A stretch of DNA of 25,904 nucleotides, taken from NCBI GenBank assembly GCA_046727435.1, contig JBKPCR010000178.1, positions 1-25,904 on the forward strand, in the 5' to 3' direction. The translations under genes were made by a program, and so were the position numbers. Position 1 is the stretch's first letter; each line of letters begins with the position of its first letter. Source of the DNA: CAVPRW01 sp046727435 [NCBI: bacterium] (lineage in GTDB: Bacteria; Tectomicrobia; Entotheonellia; J063). Shown here piece after piece: positions 23,940 to 25,904 of the stretch. A model generated the notes under the pieces. That model was given only the letters and a program-made list of their open reading frames with translations, was not told where the DNA came from and did no database searches.

Positions 23940-24986
23940 TCAATGGATGACTGTCACGGACTCAGGCTTCACGGCTCTCAAGCCGTCTAGATACACGTAA
24001 TTCAAGTAATTGGGAATGTCGGTTCTGGCTGTGAGTTCATTCTTGATCGCCTACCGCGTTTCATCCTCCAGAGCGAGCAGCAGGCTTTGGTTCAACGCGA
24101 TGTTGAAGCGGTAGGTCGGCCACAGCTCGTTTAGGCTTTCAAGGCTCACATTGAGGCCGCTTGCGACGATCTTGCGCTCCGCATCCGGGTCATCCTTGCA
24201 GAATCGCTCCGCACGGACCAGAGCCCGCAAGAGTTTCTTGATCGTCTCGGGATGGCTGACCACACAGTCCCGCGTTCCCGCGAGGTTGTATGGCAGCTCA
24301 TAGATTCCCTCACTGTAAAAGATGGTGCCGTTTTCCCCAAGCTGAGCTCGCAGCACACCCATGTACGGCTCCCATGTCGAGACAGCGTCTACCTCACCCT
24401 TTACTAGAGCATCGGAAAACTCCTCCGGTTTTAGGTCGTGCAGCTCGATGTCATCGGTCGACAGTTTCTGCCTGATGAGAAGGGCGTCTAGCACGAAGTG
24501 TGCGCTCGTGCCCAGCGTGACGCCGATGCGTTTGCCGTTGAGACTGGCCACTGTCAACACGCCTTTATCCTTTCTACCGATGATGCCGTGATCTTTCTCC
24601 ACCGTAAGAATTGTTGCGACGATAGACACCGGCCGCCCTTTCGTCACCGCGAACATGATGGGAAGGTCGGCCACGGTTCCGAGGTCGGCTCGTCCTTCCA
24701 AGGCCGCATCCAACGCGGCCTTTCCGGTTGTGTAAGGCTGCAACGTGACGCTCAGGCCCTCGGTCGCGAAATATCCTTTCACTTGCGCGACGAATATCAA
24801 GCCCGTTCCCGCATAGTGGGTGTTGGCGGCAAGTGTCATCGGTTCGGGCAGCCCGGCGGGCTGCTCCGGTGAAGTCCGTGCCATCCACGTATAACCCGCG
24901 GCCAATAACGCCACGAGAACGAGCGTGCCCATCATTGCGTACCGTACCGCATCCTTTCCGAAAAAACTTGCCGGCCGCTCTGTCAT
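23940..24986 (-). pseudogene. NitT/TauT-type solute-binding protein with in-frame TAG
   Basis: The start ATG 24986 has GAGGAG upstream. The protein begins with a cytoplasmic stretch and one hydrophobic helix ('YAMMGTLVLVALLAAGYTWM'), so it is probably anchored to the inner membrane. It then reads as a SsuA/NMT1-like binding fold: 'HYAGTGLIFVAQVKGYFATE', 'DLGTVADLPIMFAV', 'LNGKRIGVTLGTSAHFVLDA' and 'VDAVSTWEPYM'. The TAG at 24053-24051 interrupts 'LALEDETR*AIKNELTA', where relatives have Trp. The frame continues 35 more residues ('DIPNYLNYVYLDGLRAVKPE') to TGA at 23940. No permease or ATPase genes lie beside it, and the MCP follows at 11 bases. It therefore probably delivers a ligand signal rather than transport. 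The truncation removes only about a tenth of the protein. Confidence 0.85.
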
Positions 24987-25049
24987 TACGATTCTCCTCA
25001 ACAAATTCGCTCAGAGTTCGGGTCATTCATGAGGTTTCGAGGAACAACT

Positions 25050-25694
25050 TCATCGGTTGTCGCCTTCTACCTCTTCAAGGACGATCAACTTGCGGTCCGC
25101 CAGTAATGCGCCGGCATCCAAAATCACCAGCCGATCGCTGGTCACAGCTTTGAGATATGCTGCCCGAATACCGGTGAGGGTGGGGAGCGATGGTTGAATG
25201 CTATCGAGCGGAATAGACCGCACGCCAAGAATGGCATCTGACAGAATCCCAAACACCATGGTGGCATCGTGCACCACGATGACCTTATTGAGGTCGGTCA
25301 GCCCTTTCTCCGGCAAATCAAAGAATTTCTTGAGATCGAGGACTGAGAGGATCTATCCGCGAACGTTGATAATACCCAATACAAATGGCGGTATGCATGG
25401 CAGCGGCGTGAGTTCTTTCAAGGGATAGACCTCGCGGACGTACGACGATTCAACGCCGTACGTCTCATAGGCCAGGAGGAACTCCACGACTTCGAGACCT
25501 TCCTGAGTGGCCTCCTCCCGCTCGGATTCCCGCGCCAGCGTTTGCGCTCGCGTGCGCAGGATTTTTTGCCTCTCCTCGCGCATCGGCATTACCCCATGGT
25601 CGAGCCACGTCCGGGAGGCCTCCAGATGCCGGTATACCGAGCTCCAATCGGTGCCTACTGGCTGTTTCGCGTCTAGTGGGAATGGTTCTGACAT
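25050..25694 (-). pseudogene. cheW: CheW-like coupling protein with in-frame TAG
   Basis: An N-terminal helical extension of about 60 residues is followed by a CheW domain: 'EVVEFLLAYETYGVESSYVR', 'LTPLPCIPPFVLGIINVRG', then TAG (25355-25353). The same frame continues with the second half, 'ILSVLDLKKFFDLPEKGLTD' and 'VFGILSDAILGVRSI', ending at TGA 25050. The usual residue after 'INVRG' is Gln or another polar residue, so CAG-to-TAG is the simplest event. CheW links receptors to CheA. The gene lies 37 bases after cheR and 63 before the solute-binding gene. The SD GGGAAG precedes ATG 25694. An N-terminal fragment alone cannot fold as the double barrel. Confidence 0.88.
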
Positions 25695-25706
25695 TATCGG
25701 TCTTCC

Positions 25707-25722
25707 CAGCAGCCGGCTGCTG
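25707..25722. repeat. 16-bp perfect palindrome between cheR and cheW
   Basis: CAGCAGCCGGCTGCTG reads the same on both strands. It lies between the cheR stop and the cheW SD. It could be a protein-binding site or an mRNA processing hairpin with no loop; nothing else supports either. Confidence 0.45.
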
Positions 25723-25731
25723 CTCGCTGAC

Positions 25732-25904
25732 TTATCGTGTCGTGTGTTGCTGATACATTGACGCGATGATTTCCCTGAGCCGCCCGGCTGTCATCCCTTC
25801 GGACTCGGGCAGAATCTCGTCTGGTTGAGAGGTGCTCAAGAGGGCGAGGACGGTCTCGAGATGCTTGGCTGCTTCTTTGCATTTTCCTTGTCGCAGCTCC
25901 AGCG
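25732..25904 (-). CDS. cheR: C-terminus of a CheR-TPR methyltransferase (partial)
   Basis: The gene runs off the right edge of the window; only the last 56 codons are visible, ending in TAA at 25732. The text 'LELRQGKCKEAAKHLETVLA' looks like a TPR helix pair, and 'LPESEGMTAGRLREIIASMY' matches the tail of CheR proteins that carry C-terminal TPR repeats (WspC-like). Such enzymes methylate receptor glutamates using SAM. The visible part has no lesion. The call rests on this short tail and on its place next to cheW. Confidence 0.6.
   Translation of the reverse strand, partial: LELRQGKCKEAAKHLETVLALLSTSQPDEILPESEGMTAGRLREIIASMYQQHTTR

Noticed and set aside
1-25904. CRISPR array
   Set aside because: No regularly spaced identical repeats of 24-40 bases were seen; the TGACA repeats are short and irregularly spaced.

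Overview
The window looks like part of a moderately GC-rich bacterial chromosome. The gene set (a Tat-type translocase subunit, SpoVR, a DUF192 protein, a PLP aminotransferase and an alternative chemosensory cluster with a hybrid CheA) would fit a Nitrospira-like or other Gram-negative environmental bacterium. That placement is an inference from gene style, not from a marker gene.

Region 1 (about 1-9,870) resembles a mobile or integrated island. It holds small unknown genes (216-1705), then a gene-free stretch with iteron-like TGACA repeats (about 2300-2750). A leftward module follows, read from right to left: a 304-aa unknown protein, a LuxR/sigma-type HTH protein with a terminator, a 70-aa protein and an excisionase-like HTH protein that overlap and sit behind a large dyad covering the Shine-Dalgarno (SD) sequence, a ParB-like gene that changes frame at a C-tract, a 65-aa ORF, and an 868-aa Toprim-like/P-loop replication protein. 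At the right edge is the 5' half of a tRNA-Arg(CCG), cut just after the anticodon loop and followed by a strong terminator. This is the kind of scar left by tRNA-targeted integration. No integrase is visible in the window.

Region 2 (9,936-16,042) is ordinary chromosome: two unknown proteins, a leftward group (DHOD-like flavoprotein, DUF192, tatA, spoVR) and a divergent class I aminotransferase with a good promoter.

Region 3 (16,114-25,904) is a leftward chemosensory operon: cheR(TPR)-cheW-periplasmic solute-binding protein-MCP-cheA/REC-cheB-hybrid REC/GAF kinase. Almost all of it is broken. cheW, the binding-protein gene and the MCP gene each carry one in-frame TAG. cheA carries three TAG and one TAA, all in one uninterrupted frame. 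The MCP has also lost its HAMP region and signalling tip and carries a 17-bp tandem duplication. The final kinase has an in-frame TAA, a Tyr in place of the H-box His, and an IS110-family element inserted in the middle of its receiver domain. Every substitution lesion can be explained by a C-to-T or G-to-A transition. Only cheB is fully intact, and the visible end of cheR is clean.

The IS110 element (about 17812-19296) has a long non-coding left end expected to encode a bridge RNA. That leader contains an 11-nt match, in complementary orientation, to the sequence spanning the right insertion junction.
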